Assembly: GCF_042477335.2 (NCBI RefSeq)
Contig: NC_091248.1
Coordinates: forward strand, 121,666,501-121,730,500
Direction of reading: 5' to 3'
Length of the DNA stretch: 64,000 nt
Source: Ovis canadensis
Taxonomy: Eukaryota; Chordata; Mammalia; Artiodactyla; Bovidae
Numbering within the stretch: the first letter of the stretch is position 1; every line of letters starts with the position of its first letter. This document shows, in pieces, positions 21,712 through 33,434 of the stretch. Under the pieces are notes generated by a model. That model was not told where the DNA came from and did no database searches. It saw only the letters and a list, made by a program, of their open reading frames with translations. The translations under genes and the position numbers were made by a program.

Positions 21712-24700
21712 GTCATGAGACATGTACTAGAATGTCTGTCATACTGGCCATGCTCACAGAACCCACGAAACCATGTGCATACATTAGGGGACTAAAGCAC
21801 ATCTCTCCTGTCTCTAGGAGAAGAAATAAGGGCGTCTGGAGCTCAGGGAGAGAATTGGTGTTTACACTAGATTTAGAGGCAGCCCCTGTCAGTTCTTCCT
21901 AGATTGGGACACTGAAGGTTAAAGTTTGGTTTGGGTAACAGGAGAGCATCCTAAAATTTCTGTGAGCTGGCTTCTTTGACTTTTTAGAATGACCTAGGGC
22001 TACAACGTAGATGTTGGTAGGAGAAGGTTGGAGAACAGCCTTCCACGGGGAGAATGGCAGCCTGGAGGCCCCGCCCTTTTAAACTGGGAGTGGGAATAGC
22101 AATTACCATTCTGATGCACGGGGCCCCTGAGGGGAATCCATTGGTCCTGCATTGCCAGTGAAGCGGCTGCCAAAGCTCATTAGGTCTGCGTTGGAGCTGT
22201 TTTTGGAGCTCTTGTCAACTTCCTCCCAGTAGTGTCCCTCCCAGTCACAATTAGTCCCAGGTGACTTACTGGAGCCCAAGGAATTTGGGAGTATCTATTC
22301 AATATGGTCCATCCTTTTATTGGAAAAGAAAACTATTTAGATCAACTTAGACATAAACAGTAGCAGAGATGTTTATTTTGTCAGACACTGATTAATGTTT
22401 GATAGGCATCAACAGCATGTGGAAGTGTGGGTTTAGAAGATATAGAAACAGAATTGATGTGATTTGTTAAAGATTTTGGATTAGGGATGCAAGGGATATG
22501 AAACATGGCTGGCGAACTCTTCTTATTCTAAGTATCATAGCTAAAGTATATAGTAAAATAATTCTGTTTTGGAAAGGCAAGAGGCTTAGATACGATATTT
22601 TTCAACAGACTTCTCCCAGGTTTGGAACTGATACAAAGAGATGAAGACACTTAAGGAGGAAACCTAGAATTATGAAACCTTTAGTTAGATATTAGTATTG
22701 ACAACAGATGGTGGGAATATTAGCGCATTACATTTTTAAACAAGAAAACATAAATTGCTTTAAAGCCTCCTGTCTGAATTATTTGTGAAGGGTTTGATAC
22801 TCATGATACTGTGCTTTTCCTTTTGATAACAGGCAAATTAAAATGTAAAGCAATTAATGGTTTATGCAAAGACCTTTAGCATGTAGGGAGTGAACTGGAG
22901 TTAGGTCTAGGTTGGTCTCCTAACTCTCACCCTAGGGTTGATTTCTCTAGAATTGGCTGCAGAGACTGCACTGTGGTGACTTGCCCGACAGAGGGAACTT
23001 GACTTCAAGAGAACTCTAGTCTTAGCAACAGGGGACAAGACATATGGAATTCTCATGATGAAACCATAAAGATATTTCACCAAAAGTGAATGCGAGGTTG
23101 CACATGTTTGAGAGGCTGAATTTAAGACATTGGGCTTGATTAAGTGAAAACTCAGGTAACCATATCAGGCTTAAGAGGTTAACCCAAAGAGAAAAAACAA
23201 TTAAGTGGTCTTTTAGCATGTCAAACCCATTCTTGAGATATCAACCACCCAAAGGGCCCTGGGCTCTCTTTCCCTACATGGAGATGACGCAGATATGAAA
23301 GGAAATACCTGCAGGTATATAAATATGTAGGACCCACAGTTGAGAATTCTGCTTCTGTCCTCAGGACTTTCACTTGTCCTGTCCAGGACTGTTTAGAATC
23401 CCATAGATGCTATTTAGAATCAGATAGGTTTAAGCTTAAATGGACACTTTTTAAAAATTTAAACAAAAAATAATAACTGACTAAATTGAACTAGTTAGTT
23501 GTATTAAGTTACATAAAATATGTTGTATTAGGAATCTGAAAACTCATTTTCTGTTTCCACTTTTTTGTCATAGAGCAAAGGCATTTTGGTTCTATTTGTT
23601 ATATTAGTAACTGGACTAATGGGAGAAGGCACAGGGGGATACTTTTAATTAAGGTCACCAAAGGGTATATTTTAACAATGAATAATTGGTCTTTGCTCTC
23701 CAAACATCATATTTGATTTTTCCTATAATTTCTGTGTCCCTCATCGCCCTCTCGCCCATTTCTAAGGGTCTCAGTTTTCTACTCTTTCATGACGTATTTT
23801 AAAGGAGCACAATAAATTCAGTGAATTCATATTTTAAAATCCTATTTAGAATAATTATGTCCAAACAGTTCACAAAGAAAACACTCAATATAAAAGGAAT
23901 AAATACAGATGCTGTATCTATTTTCTTAATTTACTAGGTGTCTAAGGAAGGACTTTATGACTATAGGAACCAGGAATATTTGGATACCAATGTATTAAAA
24001 TTTAAGTAATCTTAAAACCAAAACAATGTATTTTGAAAATAAACACACTCTTTGATGGGTTAAATGTAATTTGCCAATTTATCCATAATAAGTGTTTAAG
24101 TATTAGTAGAGTTTTAATAATAGAATGCTTTGCTCTGAAACATGCACAGGATATTGAATGCTACAATTAATGTAAAATATAATGAGTCTCCTACTCAGGA
24201 TGTTTTAATTCTGTAAGCAATTACATATCAGAAGATTTGTTAGCTATTTAAGGCTATAATTAAATTTGCAATTTAGAATGATCGGTCTAGTGAAAGTATC
24301 GGCTGCTTTCCAGTAGGCACAGGCTGAATCAGAGAGGTCCAAAAGGAACTTGTTGACCCTTGAGCAACACAATTTTGCATTGTGCAGGTCTCCTTTTATG
24401 CAGACTTTTTCAGCGTAAATACTACAGTACAGTAAATGGTACAGCCTTGCACCACGAAAGTATGGTTGAGTCTGCTGAAGTGGAGGAGATGGGAATGCAG
24501 AGGGCTGTCTGTAAATTACACTTGGATATTCAACTGCACCGAGGCTGGTCACCCCTAACCTCCTCATTCTTCAGGGGTCAATTGTAGCTTCAAAGCAGGA
24601 GCTGTTAGGCTTTAAAAGTCACACTTCCCCTCAGATGTGATGCTGCCCGTCATTTGTAGTCACGTGAGGGCTGTAGCAGAGAGGTGTGCTGGTGAGTAAG

Positions 24701-24767
24701 AGGAGCACGGGAGACTTGGGCTGCTTGCTCTCCAGGCAGCTTGTACAGCGCAAAGGGGAATGTCTGC
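21712..24767. other. Left arm of block A, no gene
   Basis: About 3 kb colinear with block B 34395-38000, partly with block C 47650-49620 and block D 59150-63000. No supported gene on either strand. Regulatory content for the OR gene is possible but not shown. Confidence 0.7.
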
Positions 24768-25036
24768 TACCTCCCAGAGTGTGTTCAAACTCATGTCATT
24801 GAGTCGGTGATGCTATCTAACCATCTCATCCTCTGCCAGTCCCTTCCCCTATTGCCTTAAGTCCTTCCCAGTATCAGGGTCTTTTTCAGTGAATCAGCGC
24901 TTCACATCAGGTGACCAAAGTATTGGAGCTTCAGCTTCGACCTCATTCTTCCAGTGAATATTCAGGGTTGATTTCCTTTAGAACTGACTGGTTTGATTTC
25001 CTTGCTCAAGAGTCTTCTCCAGCACTACAGTTTGAG
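24768..25036 (-). mobile_element. BovB fragment (antisense)
   Basis: Diverged reverse-complement BovB from 'cctcccagagtgtgttcaaactcatgtc' to 'gtcttctccagcactacagtttgag', lacking the 3' terminus. The corresponding place in block C (about 51450) has no BovB. Confidence 0.8.
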
Positions 25037-26234
25037 CAGAGGGGAAGGGTAATATTCACAATTGAAATTCCAACATCCAGGGAAGATGGCACTTCACCCA
25101 TGTTTGCAAAATCATTCAAAAACAAAATATCTACTTATTATGCAGATCTGCTAAATAGTTAACAAAAGTCAAGATTTGTTTTCCTCTCTAATACTAGGAA
25201 GCTTAAGCTATTATTTTCATACTATTAGTTTTACTGAGTTCATATATACAGGCTATGTATATTCCTATACATATGTATAGGAAAATAAAAAGAGCAAGTC
25301 AGAATGAGTAAAAAATAGGGTAGAAAAATAAAAAGAACAAGATAAAATTGCCCTCTTCCCCTTCCAAAGATGGAAGACACCAAATCTTAAAGAGACTCAT
25401 AATTTCCTGGAGTTTCAAAGCATCCAAGCCAACTTCTTAGACTTCAGATCTATTCAGGGTTTTGCTTCATTTGTTTTAATGTCTGAAACTGGAGGGAATA
25501 TGAGGAAAGCACATTCGTTACTCCGTCTCTGACAGGGCACAGCTCCTGTTATACCTGGTAGTATGCTACTACTGAAGTATGATGACCAGTAAGTTTATAA
25601 AATACTTTCCCCATGTTATCTACACTTGAGCATACATACACTTTTAAGTTATTCAGCATTATCAAATTTGGTATGCAAAAGTTTAAATTTCTAACCCAAT
25701 CAAGCATCTACTAAGTCATAAAGAAAGATTTACATTCAGGTTCCCAAATTCTAGATTTTTCCATCATTGGCCAGTTTTACTTGTTATATATCTGCCTCTT
25801 ACAATCCTTTAAAAATATTTAGTTTTTACATTTTACCATATTTTGTGTAGTAGGTACATAGAGGGAAGTCTGCGAACTTCAGACCATGTTTACCTTCATG
25901 GTTAATCATTTTACTTCCCGTTGTCATCTGCACTTCTCCCCTCTCTGGAAATTGCAGTAACTTAGAAAGAAACAGAGCTTCCAAAAATTGCTTGGCATTA
26001 TTTCCAAGCTTTAACTGACTCTATGAGATCACATCATGTCCAGAGGAAAGTGCTAGCCTCTCTCTTATGTAGAGTAGATATAATACATAGTAGAATCAGG
26101 CCTGTCTTCTTGGTCCATAAGTGGTCTAGAATATCTGGTCAAGGTTGGCCGATCATTATGTTAAGCATTCTTCTAAGAAGTTACTCTTATGATTCTTTAA
26201 TTCAGTAGCATCTGTTATTTCTGACTCTCTCTGC
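25037..26234. other. Upstream flank of OR gene A
   Basis: No supported coding region. Segments near 25550 and 26050-26230 align with the same positions upstream of genes B and C ('gtagatataat', 'agaatcaggcctg'). An untranslated 5' exon of the OR gene would be expected upstream but I could not locate it. Confidence 0.6.
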
Positions 26235-26236
26235 AG
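26220..26236 (+). promoter_or_regulatory. Splice acceptor of OR gene A
   Basis: A pyrimidine tract followed by CTGCAG; the AG at 26235-26236 would start the coding exon 21 bp before the ATG. The same element stands before genes B (AG at 38759-38760) and C (53774-53775), in line with OR genes having untranslated upstream exons. Confidence 0.65.
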
Positions 26237-26257
26237 ATTAATAATTCTCTATTTTAT

Positions 26258-27211
26258 ATGGGAACAGATAACCAGACTTGGGTGAGAGAATTCATTCTCC
26301 TCGGCCTGTCCAGTAACTGGGACACCCAGGTCACTCTCTTCGTCCTGTTCTCAGTCACTTACCTGCTGACACTGCTGGGGAACGTCCTCATTGTTCTTCT
26401 GATGAGACTGGACAGCCGACTCCACACTCCCATGTATTTCTTTCTCACCAGCCTCTCCCTTGTTGATGTCTCCTATGCCACAAGCATCGTTCCTCAGATG
26501 CTGGTGCATTTTCTTGCAGAACATAAAGGGATCCCGTACGTGAGCTGTGCAGCCCAGTTATTCTTCTCCCTGGGCCTGGGTGGGATTGAATTTGTTCTCC
26601 TGGCCGTGATGGCCTATGACCGCTATGTGGCTGTGTGCGACCCCCTGAGATACTCGGTCATCATGCACGGAGGGCTCTGTGCTAGGCTGGCCGTCACATC
26701 CTGGGTCAGTGGCTCTGTCAACTCTCTCGTGCAGACCAGCATCACCTTTCAGTTGCCCATGTGCACAAACAAATATATTGATCACATATCCTGTAAACTC
26801 TTAGCTGTGGTCAGGCTGGCCTGTGTGGACACCTCCTCCAACGAGGTGGCCATCATGGTGTCTAGCATTGGGTTGCTGATGACACCTTTCTGCCTGGTTC
26901 TCCTGTCCTACATCAGGATCGTCTCCACCATCCTAAAGATCCAGTCCACAGAGGGGAGAAAGAAAGCCTTCCACACCTGTGCCTCTCACCTCACAGTGGT
27001 TGTCCTGTGCTATGGCATGACCATTTTCACTTATATCCAGCCCAATCCCAGCCCTTCTGTGCTTCAGGAGAAGCTGATCTCTGTCTTCTATGCCATTTTG
27101 ATGCCTGTACTGAACCCCATGATCTACAATCTAAGGAATAAGGAGGTGAAGGGGGCCTGGCAGAAGCTTCTAGGACAATTATCTGGATTAATGTCAAAAT
27201 TGGCGACTTGA
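26258..27211 (+). CDS. OR2F1-like: Olfactory receptor, OR2F1/OR2F2 type (gene A)
   Basis: A seven-transmembrane odorant receptor of class A GPCRs, expected in the membrane of olfactory sensory neuron cilia, signalling through Golf and adenylyl cyclase. The 317 codons match the family length. Visible hallmarks: N-glycosylation site NQT at 5-7, GN at 41-42 in TM1, LHTPMYFFL at 55-63, C97 and C179 for the TM3-loop disulfide with further loop cysteines C169 and C189, MAYDRYVAVC at 118-127 ending TM3, SY at 217-218 in TM5, KAFHTCASHL at 236-245 in TM6 and PVLNPMIY at 283-290 in TM7. The start agrees with the conserved MGxxNQTW N-terminus; the Kozak context is weak (T at -3, G at +4). It differs from gene B at 16 residues and from gene C at 20, and has K180 in extracellular loop 2. 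OR2F1 versus OR2F2 orthology cannot be settled here; ligand unknown. Confidence 0.97.
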   Translation: MGTDNQTWVREFILLGLSSNWDTQVTLFVLFSVTYLLTLLGNVLIVLLMRLDSRLHTPMYFFLTSLSLVDVSYATSIVPQMLVHFLAEHKGIPYVSCAAQLFFSLGLGGIEFVLLAVMAYDRYVAVCDPLRYSVIMHGGLCARLAVTSWVSGSVNSLVQTSITFQLPMCTNKYIDHISCKLLAVVRLACVDTSSNEVAIMVSSIGLLMTPFCLVLLSYIRIVSTILKIQSTEGRKKAFHTCASHLTVVVLCYGMTIFTYIQPNPSPSVLQEKLISVFYAILMPVLNPMIYNLRNKEVKGAWQKLLGQLSGLMSKLAT

Positions 27212-27397
27212 TAAATCATGAGCATCACTTAGGCAAAAGAGCTTTGCCTGTGTGTTCTCCCACTTAACTCTGATATGAAGCTTCAAATTCATTACCCTGG
27301 CAACCGGGAATTGGTGATGCTGGGTAGGAGACTATAATTAGCTGGGTTAGAGTGTGGGACATGGGCATATCTCTATGTCATGGCAGCATGTTTAAAA

Positions 27398-27403
27398 AAT
27401 AAA
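27398..27403 (+). terminator. Candidate poly(A) signal of OR gene A
   Basis: AATAAA 187 bp after the stop codon. The aligned site in genes B (about 39928) and C (about 54955) reads AATTAA, so only gene A has the canonical hexamer here. Confidence 0.4.
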
Positions 27404-29339
27404 GCACTACTGTAATAGAACTGCTCAGTCTCCATTCATATGACCCTAGAATAATGAAAAAAATACCATGTTTTGCTTTATAATTTTGTTTGTAATCATC
27501 GGCCTATTCATGGATCTTTCTTTGGACTATTTGTTCTTTTTTTAAATTTAGAAATATGTACTTTGACTTCCAAATGTATAACTCTTTTTTAAAAACCAAG
27601 TGACCCACTCAAATGACTAAAATTAAGAATACTGGTAGTGCTGAGTTCTGGTACAGATATGGAGCAATATGAACTCATTGCTGTTAAGAGTATAAAGTGG
27701 CAATTTTTTAATAAAATTAACCATATGCTTGCCACATGACCCAGCAGTTTTCCTCTTAGGAATCTTCCCAAGAGAAATGAAAATTGTCTACAAAATGACT
27801 TGTGTATAAATATTCATAGTATTTTTCTCATAATATCACTGGTCCTTATTAATCAAAAAAATTTTTTTCCGGCTTTATTGTGTTTTCATTGGGAACAAAA
27901 GCATTTTTACCTTTTAGAGTCACTAAAAATAATGTGTGGGATATATATCCATATCCAGTAATTGTATGAATTACTGTTCTGAGGAGAGTGTTGCTATCAA
28001 GCTGATTAAAAATGTTTTTGAGCTTGACCTTTGAGATCTGGAGATAAAACTCAACCTTTGGGTCCCAGAGGTGACTCAGAAGAACAGTCAAGTAAAGGTC
28101 TTGTTTTACCTGGATAGAATAGGACTAAAGGTGAATATACATATGGCTGGGATTGGCCCAGGAACAGCTACATTTCAAACTCTTTCTGATAGTAGTATGA
28201 ATTACTAATGTAATTACTCTCATTAATTTAACCTCACAGTTTATGAAGAATTTGACAGGGTACCATTTAAATGTTAAAACTCTGCAACCTCTGAAAAATA
28301 TATTAGCTCTTTTCCTAGACTTTAGACACAAAATAGGCACATAAAATTAGAAATAATGTATAAAATTTTTAAGATGTATTTAATCTAATTAAGAAAGCTT
28401 CCTCATCCAATACTGATGTAAAATAAGACAGACTTAATTTGGTGAACCAGGATGGTCGATTCAGCTGTGCAGATGTCAGCTTCCCGTCTCCATAGAAACA
28501 CCTTCTTCCATCCTTCCTCCTCCACACAACAGGGCCCTAGCTCATCTTTGTAAATCTACTGAGCTGAATTAGTTTAGAGTAGACCTCACCTCTGAGAGAA
28601 AGCCTAAATAAAAGAAGGCAAAGTGGTAATTGTACAAGAAATACAGGGAAAGGGGGAGAAAGAATATGATAGCAGCTCATCTTCATGCTCCCTTGAAGAC
28701 TTCTCAAAGTTTTTTCTTCCATTGTCTCTTAGAGTCAGTTGATGGGCAGTTCTTCTGCTTGTGAACACACAATCTCGGTGTTCAAACAGAGTTGATATTT
28801 AATTGTACCTTAAAAAGAGAAAGGGTCCAAGTGGAGACCAGAAAAGCAAGGGAAAGTTACCCAGATGACAACAGTCCAAACCACAGTGCAGACAACCTGG
28901 GAGAGGGGCAGAGCTGGAAGAGCATGGCAGTTCAGAAATGTCCCAAAGCCTCACTTGCAGCGCAGAGAAGATAGAAGATCGAGGCATAATGAGGGTGAAG
29001 CAGGCAGGTAGAAGTGTCAGGGTACAGAGGGCACTGATGCAAGATATTCTTTCAACTTCATCTGAGACCAGTGGGGAGCTAGTAGAAGAAAATTAGTGAA
29101 AAATACAAGTATACGCACATCAATTATACACACGATACTTTAAGAAGGGGAATTTCTATGCCTGGTTGAGATATCTGTGACTCTTCTGTGGTCTTCATCT
29201 CATGACCACTTTGCCTTCACCAGCCTCCACTTTGCTTGTCACCCTTTCTCCCAGCTTCAAGGTCAGCAGCACAGGAAACCTTTCTCTGAGTCTGATCCTC
29301 TGCCTCCATTTTCTCCCCCCCACCCCATATGCCTTAAGC
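27404..29339. other. Downstream arm of OR gene A, no gene
   Basis: Colinear with the regions after genes B and C ('gcccatgtcagcctccagtctcc' counterpart near 28465, 'gagaccagaaaagc' near 28835). Compared with block B it lacks about 300 bp near 28800 and about 340 bp near 29080. No supported gene. Confidence 0.7.
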
Positions 29340-29500
29340 ACAGTTTGTGTGCTGTGCTTAGTCGTGTCCAGCTCTTTGCAACCTCAAGGGCTACTGCCCG
29401 CCAGGCTCCTCTGCCCACGGGGATTCTCCAGGCAAGAATACTGGAGTGGGTTGCCATGCCCTCTTCCAGGGGATCTTCCCAACCCAGGGCTCAAACACAG
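29340..29500 (-). mobile_element. Truncated Bov-tA SINE (antisense), block A only
   Basis: 'gtgctgtgcttagtcgtgtccagctctttgc' to 'ggggatcttcccaacccagggctc', reverse complement of Bov-tA lacking the end of the tRNA head. The matching stretch of block B (about 42410) has no SINE. A repeated 'agcacagttt' lies at 29338 and 29521. Confidence 0.85.
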
Positions 29501-29534
29501 TTTACCATATTTTAATTTTTTAGCACAGTTTACC

Positions 29535-29750
29535 GTATTTTTATTTGTATGTATTTATTTTAGAAACTTTTTATTTTTTAATTATTTATTTTCAATTGGA
29601 GGATAATTGCTTTACAATATTGTTTTGGTTTCTGCCATACATCAGCATGAATCAACCATAGGTATACATGTGTCCCCTCCCCCATGGACCCCTTTCCCAC
29701 CCCATCCCACCCTTCTAGGTTCTGCCTCCATCTCACATCTCTTTCTATTG
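29535..29750 (-). mobile_element. Ruminant L1 3' end (L1-BT-like, antisense), block A only
   Basis: 'tttattttcaattggaggataattgctttacaatattg' followed by 'tgccatacatcagcatgaatcaaccat' and a C-rich 'cccaccccatcccaccc' is the reverse complement of the ruminant L1 3' end with its poly-A. Block B lacks it. Confidence 0.75.
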
Positions 29751-29879
29751 TCTCTCTTCCCATCATTGTGCTCTCTTAAAGATCCATCTTACTACGTGGG
29801 ACCCCTAAGATTATCCAGAATAGCCTCCATGTTAAGATCCTTAATTTAAAACATGTGCAAGTAACTTTTAACATAAAAG

Positions 29880-30975
29880 GCAGCATATTCACACATTCTG
29901 AGAATCAGGGCAAAGACATCTTCAGGAGGTAGGTCATTACTTAGCTTATCACAGAACCTATTCAGATTGGACACTTGGTTTTTCCCCATGACCCCAGTAA
30001 TCTTCAATAGCTCTCTTACTTTTTGATGTGATACAATATACAATCTATCTTTTAGATTTCCTGCCTTATAATGGGAATTATTTCTTCAAGAACCCCTGAA
30101 GAATTCCATTATCATTTCTTGAAATCTAGGTCTGCTGGAAAATATTCATTCAGGTTTGTTTATTTGAAAAGGCCTTTATTTCTCCTTCATTCTCAAAAGA
30201 CATTTTCTCTACACAAAGAATTCTTTGATGACAGCCCCCCCACTCACCACCACTGCCTCGGACTCTACCTTTATCCCTCCGTGTCTTCTGTTTTGTATAG
30301 TTTCTGAGAAGCATTCTACTTTCAGTTCTGCTTCCGTATGTGATGTAACTTTATTTCGGGCTCCCTTCTAGATCTCCACTTTATTTTCACCTTTTAGATA
30401 GAATATCATATGTCCACATTTTTGTTTTTCCTTATTTTGCTGAATTTCTTGGTTTTGTGCTGTCAATTTCTTTCACTATTTTTTTTTTCAGTCACTCTAT
30501 CTTCAAGTATTTCTTGTATTCCTTCTATCTCTGTTTTTCTGTTGGGATTTTCCAATTTCACATATGTTAGCTTGTTTGCTATTGTCCCACAGCCCTTGGA
30601 AGAGTCTTTTCTCTTTTTATCATTATAATTTTTTCCTCTTTGTGCTTCAGTTTTGCTAATTTCTATCGGTTCATCTTTTTTCTTACTGATCATTTTTTGA
30701 TTCTGTTGAGTCTACTCGTAAGCAATCGTTAGTTCTTTGACTATGTCCTTCACACCTAGCATTTCAACTTAATTTCTCTGTGTAGTTTTCAGTTCAATAT
30801 TGAAATTTCTCAAGAATTTATGACAATGTTTATCTTTTCTTTTAGACCTTTTAACTTATTTATGAGTCTTATTTTAAACCCCTGTGCGATAGTTCCTGTA
30901 ATCCAAAAATATCTGATTTTCTTCTGTTAAACCTTTATTCAGTGACATTTACATTTTTTTGCCTTTTCCTCTGAC
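29880..30975. repeat. Old L1-like repeat, shared by blocks A and B
   Basis: Contains the familiar pattern of 'tcaagaacccctgaagaattcc', 'ggtctgctggaaaatattcattcagg', 'aggcctttatttctccttcattctc', 'gttgggattttccaatttcac' and 'ttgtcccacagcccttgg'. The same order is in block B 42550-43745, so it predates the duplication. No intact frame. Confidence 0.65.
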
Positions 30976-31795
30976 CTTTAATTTAGATTTACAGCTTATA
31001 TTTTTCACATAGTATAATAGACTCTAACATAAATAGTATAATGCCTTGAAACGGACACATTTCTTCAGTTTGACACGTGTTTTATAGATGGTATGGGAAT
31101 CAGCACAGTCATGGGATGAGCTGGGTTTGAGTTTGTGTTTCTGTGGTGACTGGTGGTTGGAGAGTTGCTTCTTCTCACTGCAGTGGCTGTGGTTGCCTTC
31201 TCTTAGACCTGCACCAGGAAGAAGGCTTTCTCTGGTTTTCCACTTTCCTGCAAACATTCTTGCAAGGACTGTCCTAAATCTGTGGAGAAAACATTGAGAA
31301 TTGGTGGAACTCCTCTTTTTGCCATGGCTCTCAGCCATTCTATGCTCACCACATCCCACACTTGAACTTTAGCAATTTGTTGAATCAATTTTCACTCACT
31401 AGTTTGGGGGCCTATTGTCCTTCCATATTGTGACCCATGTAAGTCAGAGCTCACATCCTCTCTTTTCCTGGATGGACTTAGCCTTCTTGAGATTTGTGCT
31501 ATTTGGTTGCCCTGCAATGTCAGTTAACCAATGATTTCACGGGAGTTATGATTTTGTAGTTCACTGAAACATTCTTGTTTTAAGATGGAACCAACAATGC
31601 TCTTTCTAGCTTTCTGCAACCTAAGTGGAAGCTAGAACAATCCCAACTAATTAACTTGTTTTTTTAGAGCAGTTTTAAATTCACAGCAAAGTTAGGCAGA
31701 AAGTACGAGAAATTCCCACATATGCCCTCCTACTCTCTCCACCCCTCAATACACACACAACCTTCCTAGTATAACCAATTTGCATCAGAATGGTA
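30976..31795. other. Right end of block A, no gene
   Basis: Aligns with block B 45790-46455, where an LTR and a BovB separate it from the preceding L1. Overlapping 107-111-codon frames on both strands have no recognisable protein. The last 100 bp resembles an old L1 3'-UTR ('cacagcaaagttaggcagaaagtacg'). Confidence 0.65.
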
Positions 31796-31885
31796 TATTT
31801 TTATTTTACTTTATTACTTAAAAATTTGTGGTAATTTAATTATCTTTAAAACTGAGGCATAATTGACATACAACATTATATTAGT
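31796..31885. repeat. L1-type fragment abutting the OR relic
   Basis: 'actgaggcataattgacatacaacattatattagttt' is a common old L1 3' motif; it stops exactly where OR-like sequence begins. Confidence 0.5.
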
Positions 31886-32040
31886 TTCCTCAGATGCTGG
31901 TACATTTTCTTGAGGAACATCAAGTGATTCCACATAGGAGCTGTGCAGCCCAGTTATTTTCCTCGCTAGGTTTGGGTAAGTTGGGGATTTTCCCTCGGCA
32001 CTGATGGCCTATGATCACTATGTGCCAGTGTGTGATTCCA
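31886..32040 (+). pseudogene. OR2F-type olfactory receptor pseudogene fragment
   Basis: About 155 bp aligning to residues 78-129 of the intact genes (end of TM2, first extracellular loop, TM3): 'cctcagatgctggtacattttcttgaggaacatcaagtgattcc', 'agctgtgcagcccagttattttcctcg' and 'ctgatggcctatgatcactatgtg'. The DRY arginine codon is now His (MAYDHY, 32003-32020) and the TM3 part contains a one-base length change. It is more diverged than A, B and C from one another. Both ends are abrupt, so it is a relic and not an exon. Confidence 0.85.
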
Positions 32041-32161
32041 AGTTACCAATGAAGAAGACAGTCCTAAAGGAATATACTGTATGATTTTACTTATATATAA
32101 TTCTTGAAATGTTAAAATTATAGATTGAGAGAACAGATGGTAATAACTAGAGGTTAAAAGG

Positions 32162-33434
32162 AAACACACTAGTAAAGTAATGCTTAAAATTCTCCAAGCC
32201 AGGCTCCAGCAATATGTGGACCATGAACTTCCAGATGTTCAAGCTGGTTTTAGAAAAGGCAGAGGAACCAGAGATCAAATTGTCAACATCAGCTGAATCA
32301 TCAAAAAAGCAAGAGAGTTCCAGAAAAACATCTATTTCTGCTTTATTGACTATGCCAAAGCCTTTGACTGTGTGGATCACAATCAACTGTGAAAAATTCT
32401 GAAACAGACAGGAATACCAGACCACCTGACCTGCCTCTTGAGAAATTTGTATACAGGTCAGGAAGCAACAGTTAAAACTGGACATGGAACAACAGACTGG
32501 TTCCAAATAGGAAAAGGAGGACGTCAAGGCTGTATATTGTCACCCTGCTTATTTAACTTCTATGCAGAGTACATCATGAGAAACGCTGGACTGGAAGAAA
32601 CACAAGCTGGAATCAAGATTGCCAGGAGAAATATCCATAACCTCAGATATGCAGATGACACCACCGTTATGGCAGAAAGTGAAGAAGAACTAAAGAGCCT
32701 CTTGATGAAAGTGAAAGAGGAGAGTGAAAAAGTTGGCTTAAAGCTCAACATTCAGAAAACTAAGATCACAGCATTTGGTCCCATCACTTCATGGGAAATA
32801 GATGGGGAAACAGTGGAAACAGTGTCAGACTTTATTTTTTTGGGCTCCAAAATCACTGCAGATGGCGATTGCAGCAATGAAATTAAAAGACGCTTACTCC
32901 TTGGAAGGAAGGTTATGACCAATCTAGATAGCATATTAAAAAGCAGAGACATTACTTTGCCAACAAAGGTCCGTCTAGTCAAGGCTATGGTTTTTCCAGT
33001 GGTCATGTATGGATGTGAGAGTTGGACTATAAAGAAAGCAGAGCGCAGAAGAATTGATGCTTTTGAACTGTGGTGTTGGAGAAGACTCTTGAGAGTCCCT
33101 TGGACTGCAAGGAGATCCAGTCAGTCCATCCTAAAGGAGATCAGTCCTGGGTGTTCATTGGAAGGACTGATGTTGAAGCTGAAACTCCAATACTTTGGCC
33201 ACCTGATGTGAAGAGCTGACTCATTTGAAAAGACCCTGATGCTGGGAAAGATTGAGGGCAGGAGGACAAGGGGACGACAGAGGATGAGATGGTTGGATGC
33301 ATCACCGACTCGATGGACATGAGTTTGGGTGAACTCCAGGAGTTAGTGATGGACAGGGAGGCCTGGCATGCCACGGTTCTTGGGGTTGCAAAGAGTCAGA
33401 CACGACTGAGCGACTGAACTGAACTGAACTGAAA
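32162..33434 (+). mobile_element. BovB LINE copy with the best-preserved RT frame
   Basis: Sense BovB from the RT N-terminal region ('cactagtaaagtaatgcttaaaattctccaagcc') to the (CTGAA)n end. A 257-codon open frame (32438-33211) keeps the RT palm: RQGCILSPCLFNFYAEYI near residues 29-46 and YADD at residues 71-74 (32648-32659), followed by the ORF2 C-terminal domain. Stop codons upstream (for example in the SAES block near 32296 and at 32391) and truncation of the endonuclease make it dead. AAAGG at both edges is the probable target duplication. Confidence 0.92.

Larger units (their letters stand above)
18359..31795 (+). repeat. Duplicated OR block A
   Basis: Colinear with block B (32071-46455). 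Landmarks in the same order: 'atatactgta...ttcttgaaat' at 18360/32072, a BovB at 18448/32162, L1 at 21043/34001, 'ggagaagaaataagggc' near 21810/34490, the OR gene at 26258/38784, an old L1 at 29880/42550 and 'cactgcagtggctgtgg' near 31175/45830. Flank identity is roughly 85% by eye, with indels. Confidence 0.9.

Noticed and set aside
26558-26785. Antisense 75-codon frame within OR gene A (same in B at 39084-39311)
   Set aside because: Shadow of the OR coding strand; conserved only because the OR exon is conserved.
32438-33211. 257-codon RT frame as an active or domesticated gene
   Set aside because: The element is 5' truncated with stops just upstream; the open stretch fits a recent BovB insertion with chance survival of the frame.
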